This document shows, one piece after another, positions 60,690 through 64,000 of a stretch of DNA of 64,000 bases. Positions within the stretch are counted from its first letter, which is position 1. Every line of letters starts with the position of its first letter. Both the position numbers and the translations under genes were made by a program. The notes under the pieces were generated by a model. It was not told the origin of the DNA. It saw nothing but the letters and a program-made list of their open reading frames with translations, and searched no databases. The stretch comes from JAVKFY01 sp040223615 (lineage in GTDB: Bacteria > Pseudomonadota > Alphaproteobacteria > GCA-2731375), in contig JAVKFY010000040.1 in the NCBI GenBank assembly GCA_040223615.1, forward strand, positions 124,001 to 188,000, read 5' to 3'.

Positions 60690-63600
60690 CTACTCCGCTG
60701 CGCGCGCCCGTTCCGCCGGATCGCGCCACAGCTTCAGGAGCTGCGACAGACGGCCGGCGGCGGACCGCATGTTTCGTTCCTTGATGTGCCCGAAGCCGCG
60801 GATCGTCGCCGGCAGGCCGGCGATCTCGACGGCGAGCGCGTGGTTGTCCGGCGTCAGCCGGTTCATCAGTTCGTCCAGCGTGCCGAGATACTCCTGGATC
60901 AGGGCGCGCTCGGCCTTGCGTTCGTCGGTATAGCCGAAGATGTCCAGCGCGGTCCCGCGCAGCCCCTTCAGCTTCGCGAGAACCCGGAAGGCCGGCAGCA
61001 TCCAGGCGCCGAACTCGCGCTTCTGCAGCTCGCCGGTCTTCGGGTCGCGCTGGCTCATCAGCGGCGGGGCGAGATGGAAGGAGAGCTTGAGCTCGCCGTC
61101 GAACTGCCGTTTCAGCTTGGCCAGGAAGGCCGGGTCGGCATAGAGCCGGGCGACCTCGTACTCGTCCTTGTAGGCCATCAGCTTGAACAGGTTGTCGATC
61201 ACCGCCTCGCTCAGGCCAGACATGCCCGGCGCCCGGTTGCGCTCCGCCGCCTCGACCTTCTCCACCGTGGCGCGATAGCGCGCGGCGTAGGCGGCGTCCT
61301 GATACTCGCTCAAGAACTTCACCCGGCGCTCCAGCTTGCTCGCCGGGTCTTGTGCCAGCGGCAGTTCGGTGACTTGCGGCTGGGCGGCACGCTCCACTGC
61401 GGCACGGTCGTGCGCGGCCAGCCGGCCCAGCGCGAAGGTCTGGCGGTTCATCGCGATGGCGACGCCGTTCAGCTCGATCGCCTTGTCGATGGCCTCGCCG
61501 CTTACCGGCAGCAGGCCGCGCTGGTAGGCGTAGCCGAGCATGAACAGGTTGGTGGCGATGGCGTCGCCGAGCAGCGCCGTGGCCAGCGCCGTCGCCTCGA
61601 TGAAGTCGGTGAGGTTGTCGCCGGCCGCCTGCCGGATCTGCTTGCGCAGCGCCTCGCCCTGGAACGGTGTGTCTGGGTTCAGGGTGAAGTCGGCGGTCGG
61701 GGTGAGGTGGTCGTTGACCACCGCGTGCGTCGCCCCGGCCTGCAGCTTGCCGATCGCCTCGTCGCCGGCCGCGACAACCATGTCGCAGCCGAGCAGCAGG
61801 TCGGCGGTGCCGTCGGCGATGCGCGGCGCATGGATGTCGGCCGGTGTCGGGGCGATGCGCACGTGGCTCAGCACCGCGCCGTTCTTCTGCGCCAGGCCGG
61901 TGAAGTCGAGCACCGTGACGCCCTTGCCTTCCAGGTGCGCGGCCATGCCGAGCAGCTGGCCGACGGTGATCACGCCGGTGCCGCCGACGCCGGTGACCAG
62001 GATGTTGTAGGCTTCCGCGCTCGACGCCACCGCCGGTTCCGGCAGGGACGAAGTGTCGAGTGCGGCGACGCCGTCGCTGGTCGCCTTGCGGATGCTGGCG
62101 CCGGCGACCGTGACGAAGCTCGGGCAGAAGCCGTTGATGCACGAGAAGTCCTTGTTGCAGGACGACTGGTTGATCTGGCGCTTGCGGCCGAACTCGGTCT
62201 CCAGCGGCTCCACCGAGACGCAGTTCGACTTCACCGAGCAGTCGCCGCAGCCCTCGCACACCGCGTCGTTGATGAATACGCGACGGTCGGGGTCGGGGAA
62301 GGTGCCGCGCTTGCGGCGGCGGCGCTTCTCGGCGGCGCAGGTCTGGTCGTAGATCAGCACGCTGCAGCCCGGTGTTTCGCGCAAGGAGCGCTGCACCTCG
62401 TCCAACTCGTCGCGGTGGTGGATCGTGGTGCCGGCCGGCCACTCGGTGCCGATCGGATACTTGTCGGGCTCGTCGCTGACCACGGCGATGCGCGTCACGC
62501 CTTCGTGGTGCACCTGCTGCGCGATCTGCGGCGGGCTGAGCGGGCCGTCATGCGACTGGCCGCCGGTCATCGCCACGGCGTCATTGAACAGGATCTTGTA
62601 GGTGATGTTGACCTCGCCGGCGATCGCCGCGCGGATCGCCATCAGGCCGGAGTGGTAGTAGGTGCCGTCGCCCAGGTTGGCGAAGATGTGGGTTTCGTCG
62701 GTGAACGGCGCCTGACCGACCCAGGGCACGCCTTCGCCGCCCATCTGGGTGAAGGTCTCGGTCGAGCGGTCCATCCAGAGGACCATGAAGTGGCAGCCGA
62801 TGCCGGCCAGCGCGCGGCTGCCCTCGGGCACCTTGGTCGAGGTGTTGTGCGGGCAGCCGGAGCAGAAATACGGCGTGCGGACCATCGGCGCGGCGCCGGC
62901 CTCCTTCGCCGCCTGCTCCTTGCGCGCCAGTTCCTCGATGCGCTCGTCCATGCGCGGGGTACTGGCGAAATCCTTGATCCGGTCGTGGATCACCCTGGCG
63001 ATCATCGACGGGGAGAGTTCGCCGTGCGAGGGCAGCAGCCATTCGCGGTGCTCGTCGAACTTGCCGACCACGCGCGGCCGGACATCCTCGCGCCAGTTGT
63101 AGAGCTGTTCCTTGAGCTGGTTCTCGATCAGCGCGCGCTTCTCCTCGACCACCAGCACCTCGTCCAGGCCGGTGGCGAAGTCGCGCACGATCTCCGGCTC
63201 CAGCGGCCAGGGCATGCCGATCTTCAGCAGCCGGATGCCGAACTCGTTGGCCTTGGCCTCGTCGATGCCGAGATCGTCCAGCGCCTGGCGCACGTCGAGG
63301 TAGGACTTGCCGGCGGTAACGATGCCGAAGCGTGCCTGCGGTGGATCGAACACTTGGCGGTTGATGCCATTCTCGCGGGCGAAAGCCAGCGCGGCGTAGA
63401 CCTTGCTCTGCTGCAGCCGGATTTCCTCCGACCAGCGGTCGTCCGGCCAGCGGATGTTGAGCCCGCCCTCGGGCAATTCGAGGTCGGGAATCTTGATGTC
63501 GAGACGGTCCGGGGCGACGTCGACCGAGGCGGCGCTCTCGACCAGTTCGGTGACCGCCTTGAAGCCGACCCAGCAGCCGGAGTAGCGCGACATCGCCCAG

Positions 63601-64000
63601 CCGAGCAGGCCGAAGTCGAGATATTCCTGCACGCCCGCCGGATACAGCACCGGCACCATCCAGGAGGCCAGGTTGTGCTCGGACTGGTGCGCGACGGTGG
63701 AGGAGACCGCGGCATGGTCGTCGCCGCACAGCACCAGCACGCCGCCGTGTTCGGCGCTGCCGGCGGAATTGGCGTGGCGGATCACGTCGCCGCAGCGGTC
63801 GACGCCCGGACCCTTGCCGTACCAGATGCCGAACACGCCGTCATACTTCGCCTGCGGCCCGAGACCGACCTGCTGCGTGCCCCAGACGGCGGTGGCCGCC
63901 ATGTCCTCGTTGACGCCGGGCTTGAAGACGATGTGCTGCTTTTCCAGGAACTTGCGGGCGCGCCAGAGTTGCTGGTCGTAGGCGGCCAGCGGCGAGCCGC
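60690..64000 (-). CDS. Indolepyruvate ferredoxin oxidoreductase, fused alpha-beta type, 5' partial
   Basis: The frame is open to the end of the window, so the start lies beyond 64000; at least 1,103 residues are present. The N-terminal pyrimidine-binding part has FGIWYGKGPGVDR and GDDHAAVSSTVAHQSE. ThDP-binding GCPHNTSTKVPEGSRALAG and GGEGVPWVGQ...NLGDGTYYHSG follow, then a cysteine cluster (CEGCGDCSVKSNC, then SCNKDFSCINGFCPS) for [4Fe-4S]. The C-terminal gamma domain has GVGGTGVITVGQLLG. It oxidatively decarboxylates indolepyruvate and other aryl 2-oxo acids to acyl-CoA with a ferredoxin, in aromatic amino acid breakdown. Single-chain forms are typical of Proteobacteria. Confidence 0.95.
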   Translation of the reverse strand, partial: GSPLAAYDQQLWRARKFLEKQHIVFKPGVNEDMAATAVWGTQQVGLGPQAKYDGVFGIWYGKGPGVDRCGDVIRHANSAGSAEHGGVLVLCGDDHAAVSSTVAHQSEHNLASWMVPVLYPAGVQEYLDFGLLGWAMSRYSGCWVGFKAVTELVESAASVDVAPDRLDIKIPDLELPEGGLNIRWPDDRWSEEIRLQQSKVYAALAFARENGINRQVFDPPQARFGIVTAGKSYLDVRQALDDLGIDEAKANEFGIRLLKIGMPWPLEPEIVRDFATGLDEVLVVEEKRALIENQLKEQLYNWREDVRPRVVGKFDEHREWLLPSHGELSPSMIARVIHDRIKDFASTPRMDERIEELARKEQAAKEAGAAPMVRTPYFCSGCPHNTSTKVPEGSRALAGIGCHFMVLWMDRSTETFTQMGGEGVPWVGQAPFTDETHIFANLGDGTYYHSGLMAIRAAIAGEVNITYKILFNDAVAMTGGQSHDGPLSPPQIAQQVHHEGVTRIAVVSDEPDKYPIGTEWPAGTTIHHRDELDEVQRSLRETPGCSVLIYDQTCAAEKRRRRKRGTFPDPDRRVFINDAVCEGCGDCSVKSNCVSVEPLETEFGRKRQINQSSCNKDFSCINGFCPSFVTVAGASIRKATSDGVAALDTSSLPEPAVASSAEAYNILVTGVGGTGVITVGQLLGMAAHLEGKGVTVLDFTGLAQKNGAVLSHVRIAPTPADIHAPRIADGTADLLLGCDMVVAAGDEAIGKLQAGATHAVVNDHLTPTADFTLNPDTPFQGEALRKQIRQAAGDNLTDFIEATALATALLGDAIATNLFMLGYAYQRGLLPVSGEAIDKAIELNGVAIAMNRQTFALGRLAAHDRAAVERAAQPQVTELPLAQDPASKLERRVKFLSEYQDAAYAARYRATVEKVEAAERNRAPGMSGLSEAVIDNLFKLMAYKDEYEVARLYADPAFLAKLKRQFDGELKLSFHLAPPLMSQRDPKTGELQKREFGAWMLPAFRVLAKLKGLRGTALDIFGYTDERKAERALIQEYLGTLDELMNRLTPDNHALAVEIAGLPATIRGFGHIKERNMRSAAGRLSQLLKLWRDPAERARAAE

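Noticed and set aside
59998..62442. An 814-codon frame joining the SDR to the indolepyruvate oxidoreductase region
   Set aside because: Only the last 228 codons are the SDR; the upstream part is an off-frame reading of the oxidoreductase gene. The SDR has its own ATG at 60684.

Overview
The window is a high-GC, gene-dense stretch of an alphaproteobacterial chromosome, most likely a Rhodospirillales-type environmental heterotroph. The lineage call rests on gene content: a GapR (DUF2312) gene beside a DUF1244 gene, a methyltransferase next to pyruvate kinase, a 41-residue L36, and palindromic intergenic repeats of alphaproteobacterial style. No tRNA, rRNA, CRISPR array, integrase or classical insertion sequence was seen.

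Layout. (1) 1-8221: the end of an MDR oxidoreductase and a TPR/2OG-Fe(II) oxygenase fusion; a three-gene cluster (GTP cyclohydrolase II-like URC1, DUF1688/URC4, uracil phosphoribosyltransferase) matching the URC route of uracil breakdown; an acyl-CoA synthetase whose last 139 bp are duplicated on the far side of a cupin gene; and a GIY-YIG nuclease gene filling the space between perfect 30-bp inverted palindromes. (2) 8230-22871: an M20 deacylase, then a long plus-strand series: a Tat-exported Rieske protein, a PQQ dehydrogenase with lanthanide-type residues, a small secreted protein, a TauD dioxygenase, a GST, a serine hydrolase, a Gfo/Idh oxidoreductase, a methyltransferase, a small unknown protein, a ring-hydroxylating dioxygenase (alpha and beta), a PdxA-family dehydrogenase, a second Rieske oxygenase and an NHL protein. 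The tight spacing and overlapping stop/start codons suggest one oxidative catabolic operon or two. A benzoylformate decarboxylase-like gene converges on it. (3) 24708-36213: an HprK-like P-loop protein, a YcbB/YcbK-type cell-wall pair, small stress or enzyme genes, a TAXI TRAP transporter, an epimerase and a quinone oxidoreductase. (4) 36276-41883: a LeuCD-type dehydratase, a PEP-CTERM surface protein, a luciferase-like monooxygenase, an MBL hydrolase and a TPR protein. (5) 41930-52280: glycolate oxidase glcDEF, two methyltransferases, rpmJ, and a gckA-pyk operon with a divergent IclR regulator. (6) 52277-64000: a PanE-like reductase, an orphan hybrid-less histidine kinase, N-formylglutamate amidohydrolase, YbdK, DUF1244, GapR, a 3-hydroxyacyl-CoA dehydrogenase without its hydratase domain, an EamA transporter, an SDR, and the C-terminal part of a fused indolepyruvate ferredoxin oxidoreductase.

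Metabolic reading (inference). glcDEF makes glyoxylate from glycolate. Glycerate formed from it would enter via glycerate 2-kinase and leave through pyruvate kinase. The URC cluster would recover nitrogen and carbon from uracil. The 9.7-22.9 kb region looks like a dedicated route for an aromatic or alkoxylated substrate of unknown identity. The most novel-looking signals are the GIY-YIG element with its related REPIN-like pair between glcE and glcF, the cupin gene between direct repeats, and the quinoprotein paired with a periplasmic Rieske protein.
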